Below, piece after piece: positions 11,102-22,700 of a stretch of 64,000 bases of DNA. The notes below the pieces were generated by a model. That model was not told the origin of the DNA. It worked only from the letters and a program-made list of their open reading frames with translations, and made no database searches. Within the stretch, counting starts at the first letter, position 1. Each line of letters opens with the position of its first letter. The stretch comes from Asterias amurensis. Taxonomy: Eukaryota > Echinodermata > Asteroidea > Forcipulatida > Asteriidae. The stretch spans positions 4,975,001 through 5,039,000 of the forward strand of contig NC_092648.1 in assembly GCF_032118995.1 (NCBI RefSeq). The letters run 5' to 3'. The position numbers and the translations under genes are program-made.

Positions 11102-12120
11102 ATATGGTCTCTAAATTTACACACACACCGTAGGCGGCGCAACCATTTACGCCCAGCCCCCGCCCCCCCCCCTCCCATACTACCACAACCTCCACTCCCA
11201 ACACCAAAGAAGGAATACAACATTGGAGCTAACGATCAATTCGAAATGTCAACAAACTTTTCCTTCAACCCACAAAGAGATCTTGAAATTATTCCATCTT
11301 TTATTTTCTGTGCATTCATTCAACTATGGGTTATTGTCATCGGTGTGTCTGTAGACAATAGAACAAGGAAGTGTTGGTCTTAAAATAAAATAAAATACGG
11401 GATGAAAATCGAACTGTGTTTTGCATTTCTGTTTTTGTTTTCTGTATAAGATAAAGATAATATTGGTGTATCAAATAGTCGTTACGCCGCCATGTTTATT
11501 TTATAATGAAACGTCATTCCACCTTTTAACCATGGCTCTCCACAGCCAGATATCGACAAGAAACAATTTGAGCATAATTGAAGGATTACAAGAGGATTAG
11601 GCCGAGGAAGAATGGGGAATTTATATCCAGCTCATGTGATGGGTGACAGGGGATTATGGGTGCTATTGTCCGGTAATGATGCCTTAGCGTGGTTTGGAGC
11701 AAGCTGCCCCCGGGGCATTGGACACCAACAGACGGCCGAGCATCTAGCTTCGCAACCGGTCCCCCTCGCAACAGATGGCCGGCCGTACACACCAAGGCTG
11801 ACCGGCGGGGGTTGAATCTTTTTTAGGACGGGCTGGCAAGGCTTGAGATGAATTGAATCATCGTCACTGATGATGCAGTCCATAATTACATCATAGCGGA
11901 ACTCACTTTGCTTCTGCATCTTCGCAACCTTAGTGCGCAGGAACTTTTGCAATACTGACGTGGAATGTAATTATGATTTCCTAAATTAAGCGAATGTTGA
12001 ACCACTTTTTATTGAATTGTACAACAACTTTCACAGAGACCAATGATACTGTTTAAATAGTATGAAGCCCGGCTGTATCATTTTGACTCACAACCCAAAT
12101 TCACTCTCAATGAACCAATC
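11102..12120. other. No gene recognised; unassigned 106-codon minus frame
   Basis: A GC-rich patch at 11630-11830 keeps a minus-strand frame open (11952-11632, starting MQKFLRTKVAKMQKQSEF). I see no known domain and no polyA or splice support. A C-run lies near 11160. Confidence 0.3.
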
Positions 12121-12400
12121 CTCACAACACATTCACATGACAGTAACTATTGGACAGTAGACACTCACAAAGGTTTGGCCATTCACTGTAAAAAATGAAG
12201 TCCAATATTAAAGTATAATACATTTACTGTGCAAACATACGTGAATGTCCAATGTACAATATCGAACATCGAGGAATAGCCTACATTCATTATACAAACA
12301 TAGGTGATAGTCTACTGTCCAATATCGAATAGCGAGGTATACATGTACATTCAATATGTACAAACCTACATGAACGTTCAATGTCCAATATCAATTTAAC
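12121..12400 (+). repeat. Satellite D array, diverged
   Basis: Four to five degenerate units with CATTCACTGTRCAAACATA, CGTGAATGTCCAATGT and AATATCGA, the same family as 27-350 and 6180-6625. Confidence 0.7.
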
Positions 12401-13690
12401 ATTTCAAACTAAAAAAAAACACCTGTAAAAAAAAATCCACATGAATTTCTTATAAAAAAAGCACAAGGTGGCCTTAATGCCCCATTGTGTACGACAGGCA
12501 CTTGAGAGTGACACCCACGGCGCGGACATTGTCGTCTTGAATGCCCGCCAAAATTGGCCACTTACACTGTAGCTACAAGTGCCCCAACCAAGTACAACAA
12601 CTCATGGACAACTCATATACAGATCGATGCATGTATGGGCTCTGTAATTGCCTTATTAATCAATAAATAACATGTCGTATTTAGTATTCAAACTCAGGCT
12701 CTACTACAGGGGGAATTAAGCCGCAGGGAACCTGGGATGGACCCACTGTACACGACCGTTAATTCCTGGTAAAGGCAGTTACAGATCGATGTAGGGCTAT
12801 ATAAGGTTTGACAAGAACTGAATACCCTTGTCATCTATTACACAACATAAACTGAAGAGTAATTAATGAATGAGGAACCACTAATCAAGAGTGTAATTAG
12901 TAGGTACTTGAAGCATACAAGAGAGGTGGGGGATTACTGGGTTTCGAAAAGGTATGTTGGTATTCAAGAGCGTGTATGAGGTGGGTTGAGAGTGGGGTCA
13001 TGGTGGGCTCAAGCAATGGCAAGGCGGTTAACCCATACCCCCTCATCTCACATGAGGGCCCATTATGCACAGACCACTTGAAGCATCTTCAAGACATACT
13101 TGAGGGACACTTCAACATGATCAAATCTCCTTTGAAGGCACCGCGACGGCACTACACCTTTCCTTCGTCAGCTCAGGTGAGCATGCCGTCGAATGAGTCA
13201 TATACACGGGGTGTGCCTCGTCCTTGCTCTGGGGTTTTTGAGGACTCCGCGACGGGGGAGGGAAATGGAACCTTGGGATGGGCGTGAACAATATGCAGGT
13301 GTGCAAAACTTAAGCTGTCAAAATGCACGGACAAAGCTTCACAAAATATTGGCTCTGTAAGTTTTCAAACAGTTCTGCTGTGATGCATGGACAAAACTTC
13401 AAAAACATTGCCCCTGGAAGTTCTCAAACAGTAGGACTAATTCTAAATAATTGTGCGTTTATATCAGTCTGTCCGTTCCCAATTTGATCTTCCGTCCGGG
13501 GAGGGGGGATACGTACCGACTATTCACAAAGCTTGACAGGTAATGAGAGGATGAAGCCATTGAGAGGGAACGAAACGCTTGCCCCCCCCCCCCCCCCACA
13601 TGCAAGGCAAATTAAAAAGATCGAAATGACGATGAAAGCGGACATTGAGGGCGCTCGCCCCGAAATCCGCGCTTCAAAGATGTAAACTGT
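12401..13690. other. No gene recognised
   Basis: 1.3 kb. A plus frame of about 100 codons (12976-13287) lacks motifs and splice support. A pure C run lies at 13581-13597. Confidence 0.35.
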
Positions 13691-13691
13691 G

Positions 13692-14207
13692 TAAACTCTG
13701 GAGAAAACCAATTTACAAGGAGTGAAGACATGGGACCAACATTTTGCTGCTGTACTTAAATACACTGGACACTATTGGTAATTGTCAAAGACCAGTCTTC
13801 TCACTTGGTGTATATCAACATATGCATAAAATAACAAACCTGTGAAACTTTGAGCTCGATTGGTTGTCGGAGTTGCGAGATAACTATGAAAGAAAAAAAC
13901 ACCCTTATCACACGAAGTTGTGTGCTTTCAGATGCTTGATTTCGAGACCTCAAATTCTAAACTTGAGGTCTCGAAATCAAACTCGTTGAAAATTACTTCT
14001 TTCTCGAAAACTACGTCACTTCAGAGGGAGCCGTTTCTCGCAATGTTTTAAACCTGTCAACCTCTCCCCATTACTCGTCACCAAGAAAGGTTTTATGCTA
14101 ATGAATATTTTGAGTAATCACCAATAGTGTCCACTGCTTTTAAACTCTGAAGAAAACCAATTTACAAGAAGTGAAGACACGGGACCAACATTTTGCTGCT
14201 ATACTCC
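13692..14207. mobile_element. Family A element bracketed by 66-bp direct repeats
   Basis: The element spans 13756-14143 with TTAA at both ends. The 66 bp on the left (13692-13757, AACTCTGGAGAAAACCAATT) recur on the right (14142-14207, AACTCTGAAGAAAACCAATT) in direct orientation with a few differences. Confidence 0.85.
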
Positions 14208-14905
14208 TAATACCGAACCATTCGTTGCATTGTTTGAACCAAATATGGGTACGTAAAGGTACAATAATGTTGTTAAGTTTTAAATCCAAACAGGCGGGGG
14301 TAGTTTTAAAAGGGGGATTCCAACCCCCTAGTACCTTTAATCCTGCCCCACCCACTCGCCACCTAGCCCCGACCCAGATGGTTGCTTTCCTGACACGAGT
14401 ACTATAAAAACACTCGAGTCAAACGGTGTGTTCCTTGCCTATACTTCATCAAAAAGAGATTAATACATGCCCGTATATAACGATAACTACTAATCACACT
14501 TTAGTACATGCGTCAATAGGCATGACAGTGCACAATTGTCACAGTGAGCTTTTCACCAGATTAAAATAGTATAATTGTTTTTCAATGTGTTATTCCATAC
14601 ATTTCAGACAAAATTTATTACCTCTGTAAATAAAATAAGGTATGGTCTGAACGCTTGGGCGCATTTGAAGAGGGGGCACCAAGGTCAATTGGAGTTTCGT
14701 GATCCACTCATTTGACAAAAGCTATAGGCCTAGTGTCATAAAAAGGAAGGTACGTTTGGTAAGCACTCATAAAATTAATGGCAATAATTAAAACTGTTGG
14801 TTAGAAGCCTACATCCGCTTGCGAAGGTACAAAGGATTTTGAGGAACATTATCACTTCAAAGTATAATGTGTTTATGAGAAAAAGATGGGTTTTTTTCTG
14901 ACGAT
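14208..14905. other. No gene recognised
   Basis: About 700 bp, unique-looking; no supported coding sequence or named repeat. Confidence 0.35.
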
Positions 14906-14910
14906 GTCAC

Positions 14911-15460
14911 TTAAAGGCAGTGGACACTAATGGTAACTACTCAAAATAATTATTAGCATAAAACCTTTCTTGGTGACGAGTAATGGGGAGAGGTTGATGG
15001 TATAAAACATTGTGATAAACGGCTCCCTCTGAAGTGCCATAGTTTTCGAGAAAGAAGTAATTTTCCACAAATTTTAATTTCGAGACCTCATATTTAGAAC
15101 TTGAGGTCTCTAAATCAAGCATCTGAAAGCACACAACTTCGTGTGACAAGGGTGTTTTCTTTTTTCATTATTATCTCGCAACTTTGATGACCGATTGATC
15201 TCAAATTTCACAGGTTAGTTGTGAAAATTTGAGCTCAATTGGTCATCGAACTTGCGAGATAATAATGAATAAGTTTTAAATCTGAGGTCTCGAAATCAAA
15301 TTGGTGGAAACTACTTCTTTCTCGAAAACTATGGCACTTCAGAGGGAGCCGTTTCCCACTTTGTTTTATACCATCAACCTCTCCCCATTACTCGTCACCA
15401 AGAAAGGTTTTATGCTAATAATTATTTTGAGTGATCACCAATAGTGTCCACTGCCTTTAA
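14911..15460. mobile_element. Two family A copies fused head to head
   Basis: A left portion reads in one direction to about 15220 (CACAGGTTAGTTGTGAAAAT), then switches into the inverse orientation and runs to the TTAA end at 15460. It looks like one copy inserted in, or recombined with, another. Confidence 0.75.
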
Positions 15461-16800
15461 ATATCGATCCCATACTCTCAGCACTATACTTGTTATTGTC
15501 CATGTTACATTATAGTCAATTTTGTGTTTTTGTTTGTCTCAGGGGTGAGAGTCATTACTAACGAAAAAGTCTGAAAGTTGGATACAAATTCAAAGGTATG
15601 TTGATATGATGTTATTTTTACCGTATGGTAACCCCTTGGGTTATAGATTCCAAGGAGCTTTTGGAAACAATATTCAAAGCCTTAGAGAAGTACACCAAAT
15701 GAGCAGGATTTCTTTATCTGTGGAAAAAATATTGTCTGATTTTTCTTAACCAGGCCGACATAAAACGTCTGAGTTCAGCCAAAAGTCTAAACAATCTCAT
15801 CCCTGTATATATGTGCATACCTACCATTGGCATTTCTGATTATACCCCCATTTCTAATTTTCCTCAATACTGCTCGTTGTTATTGTTTTTTTGATTATAA
15901 TATGTGTTGGAATGGAACTAATGTCTTGCAATAAATACAAATTAAATTAAATGAAATGAAATTTGAATCTGAGAAGCGCCACTACAGTAATTTTCCAGCC
16001 AATATTTCCTGCCGGATTTTCCAGTAAGCCAACATTCCATTAAGTTTGCATTGTTGCGACTGGTGTGTCCACTCATTTTTGGCTGAGCAGGGAAAATTGC
16101 TAGTAAGCAGTAATTTCTGCTAAACAGTTTTGTAAAATTGGGTCCGGCTAGACGGTAGATGGTAATTATCCCCAGACCGGATACCCAGTCAAATCGCCTC
16201 AAGCCCAAAAAAACCTTTGTGACTGTATTGGCACAAAGTTGCAATATTGGGCGCCAATCAAGCTACTATTACATAGTTTTATTCGTCAACTTACTTACAT
16301 CATATCAAGAGGACTTAATTATGTTGATCCACTTTGCTCAATAAAGTGTAATGCGGCGATAAATTTCAGAATATTGCACTCTTGGCGCTCGTTTTCATGC
16401 AATGGCTGCTTAATAAAAACAGCCGGACCTACCAGCAGCTTTACATGAGTACTTTGTCTGTGGCAATGAATTATTGGCGTTGAATTATTGGCGTTGAATA
16501 ACGTGGCTCCACTTTTAGCCCTTTATCGTTCTGCTATAGTTGATACAAATGCAGGTACGTTTATTAATCTATAGACAGCACGCAATAACAACTATCCTTT
16601 CTGCCTATAACCACAATGAGATAATTAAATTTCGCCCAATTTTATTGCCATTGAGAGTGATTATCAAACGACCTTTCCTTCAAGTTTAATTAGGTCAACT
16701 TTACCTGTGCAGAGGAGGGGTTAACAGAATGTCTACAACAAAAGAACAACATCATGTCAACATCATGAAGAAATTAAATGTCATTTTCAGGTATATTATG
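15461..16800. other. No gene recognised; family C fragment at 16076-16145
   Basis: 1.3 kb between family A copies. A decayed family C end (TTTTGTAAAATTGGGTCC) lies at about 16125. Otherwise nothing assigned. Confidence 0.4.
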
Positions 16801-16806
16801 GTGGTC

Positions 16807-17145
16807 TTAAAGGCACTGGTTGGTAACTACTCAAAATAATTACATGCATTACCATAAAAACTGACTTGATAATGAGCAAAGGAGAGCTGTTGATAGTATA
16901 AAACATTGTGAGAAATTGATCCCTCTGAAGTAAGGAGGTTTTGAGAAAAGGGTAATTTCTCACTCAATAACAAAAGAGTTCAGCCGAAGCCCTTTATTAT
17001 GCATCTGAAAGCACCCAAGTGCAACAAGTTTTTTTTTTTTCTTTCATCATATTTTTCTTGCAACTTCGAAGACCAATGAGCCCAAATTTTCACAGGCTTG
17101 TTATTTTTTGCATATTATGTTGGGATACACCAAGTGAGAATAGTT
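16807..17145. mobile_element. Family A element, right end missing
   Basis: Starts at TTAA (16807) with AGGCACTGG and is recognisable to ACACCAAGTGAGAATAG (17143). The expected ACCAATAGTGTCC end is absent. Confidence 0.75.
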
Positions 17146-17837
17146 CCTTATTTGGGCATGGGTGCACGAGAGTTCGAGTTCGAGTGCGCGACGAAAAGTG
17201 GGCTTTTCTTTTTATAAGTAAAAAAAAAAATAGCATCTCAGCTACCTACTTCTGGAAAGTAAGGTTTTAAAAGGGGGATAAAGTCAAAAATCCATTAAAA
17301 ACATCAATAGGCAAAAAGGGGTGGCCATAACAGGTGCGGAAACTTTTTTAATTTTTTAATTTTTTATTTATTTATAAAACCTAGCTATTATTTATATTTG
17401 TAATACAAAAAGGTTGACTTTGGGGTGACTACTGGATTAACATTATATCATCAGATGCAACTTCCTGCGAATTTCATTCGAGGCATTTATGAGCTGGCCA
17501 ATAAACGGGGCAAAACTACAAATTGATTTAATTTGTTATGTGCACAGAAATAATCTGTGGGTAAATGTATCAAGCGCCCTCAAGCGCCTTGATAGAATTT
17601 CTGTCACTTGAGGGCGTCTTTCAATGGTCAAAAATGACAAAAAAATGTGGGCGGCTGTCAGTAAAAAGGGTGATTTCTAATACAAAGTAAGTTGTTTTTG
17701 ACAGTAATAGTGTATGCAATCATTCAGAGTATAGATATTATTTAAAACAAACAGCCATGTCAACCCTAAGAATATCATTTTCTATTGTAAAACACCATAG
17801 TCGTTTTGCAGCCTAATTTTTTTATCGTATCGGACTA
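17146..17837. other. No gene recognised
   Basis: About 690 bp, AT-rich, with homopolymer A and T runs; nothing assigned. Confidence 0.4.
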
Positions 17838-18862
17838 CAGTCGTTTGACCAGTTCTGGATCACTTTTTGAATTCACATTGTTTTTTGTTGCAATCTCTTT
17901 GATATCTTAAACAAAAAAGTTTATCAGTTTACCTAAACATGACATAAAACTCACCAAGTATTCACTGACAAAAAAAGATTAGTTCTTTTGAAGAGGCTTT
18001 AAGAAAAGTATTGTCACCTGTTTGACCAGTTCAGGATCAGTTGAATCTATTCTGAATCAGTAGAGTGCCCTTTATTGCAAACCCAAACTCCCATTCATAA
18101 AACTGTCTCTCAAGGACACAAAACTTCAGAGGTGTGTTGGCATGGACTTGGACTTCATTTGTTTAGTGAATGTCATGCAAGTGTCTTCAATAGCAGCGCA
18201 AAAACCCAGTGACAAAACCACAAAACAACAGCAAAGGCAAATGAAAAAGTGAAGCGAACCTAAAAAGCATTATCGACCCCTCCAAGTTTAAATTTCTAAA
18301 AAAAAAAAAAATCTAAAAGAATTTGTTGAAGTAATGTTTCTCAAAATCATCTGAATAAACTTTCTACTGCAGTAGTATGATTTTACCATACTTAGTAAGT
18401 TAGTGCGGCACCATTTGACGCAATGAGATGTTGAGTGATCCCGAACTGGTCAAGGGTAAGTTGCCCCCCTAAAGAAGATTTTGGTAACTTCGTCTCCTCA
18501 AAAAAACAAGGTGTCTGCACAGTATTTACAGGAATGTTTTTTTACACATTTTTATCATTTTACATAAATATTTTTTGCCCCGGTACTCCAATTCTAAAGG
18601 TAAGAAGTTTTAACAGTGTTTTTCAACCAACATTTTTACACAAAAAAATGATAAATTTCGCAGACAACCTTCATGAAAACAGCCATAATTTATTTGCTGA
18701 TGATGTTTGGCACCTTATTTTGGGTTTGTTGGTTTAATGGGTGTTAATCTTCACATTTATCAACAGAAATTGGTAATAATGAGAAGTGATATAACTATTT
18801 GGTTATTGCAAAGTTGAAGTGATCCCGAACTGGTCAATGATCCCGAACTGGTCAAATGACTG
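17838..18862. mobile_element. 1.03-kb TA-flanked DNA transposon, non-autonomous
   Basis: The left end CAGTCGTTTGACCAGTTC and right end GAACTGGTCAAATGACTG are inverted and flanked by TA, as in Tc1/mariner-type insertions. Subterminal copies of TTTGACCAGTTCNGGATCA lie at about 18020, 18438 and 18817. The longest inner frame is about 100 codons without transposase motifs. Confidence 0.75.
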
Positions 18863-18864
18863 TA

Positions 18865-19529
18865 TCGTCGCGTTGGGCACGGGCCTTGTTCGGGAAAGTC
18901 CCTTATTTATTTGCCTTAACGACCAGTGCCTATGTAATCTGGATACAACGGAGGTATTAAAAGTCTCAAAGCAAATTGCACTATTCTACTTCTTGGTTTG
19001 GTAGCTCTACTACTAAAGTGTTGACAAATGATCACATCACCAATAGCACTACATCATGTACATCACAACACAAACAAATATTTAATTAATGAATAACTTT
19101 AAATTCTTTCAAACAAAGTCTTGCAAGCAATGCGAGTTAACATCAGAGCCACAGGCCAAGGGTTACGATCACAAAGTTTTTTTTTAATTTCAATAATTGC
19201 CATCTCTTTATCTCATTTCTATGTTTAGCATTCGATCCATGGGCATGCGTTTACATCCTGACTGAAGAATGTATAGAATGACAAGTACTGAAGTAGAAGT
19301 AGACTAGAAGTATGGTAGAAGTAGAAGACACAAAAATCTGCGCCGTACATGCCTTAGACTTAGTCAAACTCAAGCCATCAAACAAGATTTGGATTTGAGA
19401 CACGGTTTGATTATATGGGGCGTAGTCAAGGGGCATAGGATCAAGGGCCGAGGAGGGGGGTTTAGAACAACCCCTTTCATTCAGCTTTGTTGATTTCAAA
19501 ATACAAACTCTTTGGGGCTGCACAAAGAC
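18865..19529. other. No gene recognised
   Basis: About 660 bp upstream of ACTMAP. The 5' UTR and promoter of ACTMAP may lie in its right part or in 19613-19773, but no motif decides it. Confidence 0.35.
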
Positions 19530-19612
19530 AAACTGACTTAAGCGAGATTTGAACCAACAACCTCTGGATTAACATATACGAGCACTCTACCAACCGAGCT
19601 ATCCAGCCCTAT
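19530..19612 (-). mobile_element. tRNA-like SINE head or tRNA relic
   Basis: On the minus strand GGATAGCTCGGTTGGTAGAG (A box/D arm) and GGTTCAAATCTC (B box/T arm) are spaced as in a tRNA. The acceptor stem does not pair and no clean anticodon stem forms, so this is not a functional tRNA gene. Confidence 0.6.
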
Positions 19613-19773
19613 TTATTAACGAATGTTTCTGGTTGACTCTTCACAGCTCTTCAGCAAAACTGCCAACGTATTCATGAAAAACAACCTTTTGTCGATGGAG
19701 GATGATCTCAAAATGAATCCATTCGTTATTTGACTCCTGTGACTTGGCGCAAATCCTGCATCTTGTGGTGATA

Positions 19774-22700
19774 ATGATCAACCAAAGGGAAACGAGATCA
19801 ACCTGTCCACACAGGATTGAGAATTGTGATGAGGAGCATCAGTTAGCCACTCCGACTCCACCTCCTCCTCCTGGCCTACCCCTGCCACCTCCTGGACTGC
19901 CCCCGCCTCTTCCTGAACAACCCCCTACTCCTCTTCCTAGCCTACCCCTGCCTCCCGTTCCTGAACAACCCACGCCTCATCCTTGCCTACCCTCCCTTCG
20001 TTCCCCACCCTCTGTTACCGGCAGAGTACCTTCAACTGATGTGAAGTCACACTATGCAGACATCCAGAGGAGAGAAATTCATACAGGGATTCACAAGTTA
20101 CTAAAATGGTACAAAAAAACTTCTTTATAAACACAACTTGCTGCTCCTTTGTCTGGGTCATTGAATGAAGTTTGCTAAATGAACTAGACACGCGTTAAAG
20201 CCATTGGAACAGAAAACAAATTAACAGTTCACAGATTTACAAATAACTTGCAGGGTTTACAGAAGGTAAGGGTGAAAGATTCCCTTGAAATATTATTCAA
20301 TGAAATGCTTTACTTTTTGAGAAAACACTAAAATACCGATCAATTCTTGATATCGAGAATAACAGATTTAGTTTAAACACATGTCATGACACAGCAAAAT
20401 GTGCGGAAACAAGAGTTGGTTTTCCCGTTATTTTCTCCCGAATCCGATACATTGAGCCTAAATTTTCATAGGTTTGTTATTTATATATAAGTTGTGATAC
20501 ACTAAGTGTGGGACTTGGACAATACTGTTTGCCGAAAGTGTCCAATGGCTTTAAGTGTCACACATATATGAGGAGTATAGAGCCTGGTTTGGCACTATAC
20601 TCAACAACTCTTCACCCAGGGGTATGAATGGGTACCTACGAGGCATTTGGAGCCCCACTAGGGACGCACAGACATGTCATGTATACCAAGGAGGCCCATC
20701 AAGAGTTGGTATTCCAGTCAATAAATCCTTTTGATTTGTTGTTTGGATTTATTGCATAATTCTCTACAACTACTCACATGAGTAAACATTGTATTGTATT
20801 TTGTTTCAGGGGAATGTGCAAGCTAGATGATCATGAGTCAATTTGGTTGGCCAGCAACCGTCACACGATGCCTATCTTACAACAAGGCCCAGAGTAAGGA
20901 CAAAATTACTATCAACATTACATTCTGAAAAGCAAAAGAAATTAGTTGTGAAATCAGAATCAAACCTCCTTCTATGTTTAAATTTTGATGGTGCCTAAAT
21001 TGACACGCACTGTAGTTTTGAAAACTTACTAGGTAAGAAGTGCTGTAGCTGTTGATAATCTATAACATTTTCGAGAAATGATCCCCTTCTTAGGAATGTG
21101 ATTTTAGAGAGAGGGCATTCAACAACATTTTAATCTGAGAAACATTTCTGCATGAAATGTTTCTCAGATTGTTTATTCCAATTACGGATTATTCTTCCTG
21201 CATAGACATAACCGATCCAGATTGTTGGCAATAACTAAACATTTCTACCACCTTTTGAAATAGATTTGTCATAGTATAGTTTTATTGTATACATCTATGC
21301 TCATATAGAATTGAAACAATCAAAAGGTTTCAAAAACCAAAGGTATACTTGCCCTTAAGTCTTCAGCAAAACGAGGAAACAAATATTTTAGGTATTTCAT
21401 TTCTGATCTGGACAGTGAAAATGGGTTAACAAAAACTGTGGTCTATGTTTTCTATTTTCTTGAGATCTAAGGCCTGGAGGACTGAAGCAAGTTTTCCAAA
21501 AGTCAAGCAGGCCTGAGAATTCACGGAGGCAACGAAGGTGATTGCCTTCGTGCCCCCTGGTCATTGCCTTGGTGCCCTTGAAATGCTCCAGAAAAATTTA
21601 CAATTTCCTCATAGGGTGCCCTTTGCCTTACTTGGGTCAAACTTGCATTACAAGTTTTAATTTTCTTTTTTTGAAGGAGACTGCCCTGGTGCCCTTGCCC
21701 TTTCTGTAACGAAGCATACAGGCCTGCATGTGTAGTTGATGTTTTTGTTTTGATCACAGATGTGGTATAGCAGCATTGTGTATTGCACTCAACATGCTGG
21801 AACCTAGTTCATGTACAAAAGTCAATAAAAGTCACATCTCAACCACAGCAAAGGAGAAAGGGTTTACGCTACAGGGAGAAATGTTTTCAGGTAAAGCCAT
21901 TATTTTAGTTTCCTTAATTTATTTACTTATTCACATCATATTGACTGTGTTTCCACCATTGGTGATGTTTACTTTGTAAACACAACATTACAAAAAATAT
22001 CTTAATTTTGGCGTGTCGTGGCCGAGCAGATAAGGAGCACTGGGGTGGATTTCACAAAGGTAGTCCTAACTTAGGACTAGTCCTAGGCAATGCTAAGAGA
22101 TAGGACCAGTCCTAAGTAAGGATGATTTACTGGTCTGGTCCTAACTTAGGACCAGTCCTATCTCTTAGCATTGCCTAGGACTAGTCCTAAGTTGGGACTA
22201 CCTTTGTGAAATCCACCCCTGGACTCAAGCTCTTGTGTTTCTGTTCAGCAGAGTGTGGGTTCGAGTCCCGGTCATGACACTTGTGTCCTTAAGCAAGACA
22301 ATAAACCATTACTGCTGCATCTTTCAGGTGGGGCGTAAAGCCTCCCATGTGTTGTGTAATGCACGTAACAAAACAAAGTGCAATTATCAAAAAGAGAAGG
22401 GGTTCGCCCCGGTGTTCCTGGTTTGATTGGCAGCATATTACGCCACAGCACCTTGTAAACGATTACATGGTGCTATGTAAAAGAATGGGTCCAATACAAA
22501 AACGTAGCTCCACAATACCTTGCAGGAAAATACTGAATGTTGAAGCGTCTTGAACGTCACTGAGTGACGGATATGAGCGCTATATAAGAAGCCACTAGTA
22601 TAACTAATGTTTCAATCATTAACTATTCCATCAATTGTCTACAGCTAGCAATATGCTGGAGTTGGCCCGTCATGTCGCCAGAGTCAGTGGAAAGGTCGTC

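Noticed and set aside
11632-11952. Minus-strand 106-codon frame starting MQKFLRTKVAKMQKQSEF
   Set aside because: The first third looks protein-like, but no family, splice sites or polyA signal support it; kept only as a note.
12976-13287. Plus-strand 103-codon frame
   Set aside because: No recognisable motif, biased composition or splice context.
18435-18737. Possible transposase fragment inside the 1.03-kb TA-flanked element
   Set aside because: The 100-codon frame shows no DDE or helix-turn-helix motifs and has low-complexity composition.
19530-19612. Possible tRNA gene on the minus strand
   Set aside because: A and B boxes are present but the acceptor stem does not pair and the anticodon arm is poor, so a SINE head or tRNA relic is more likely.
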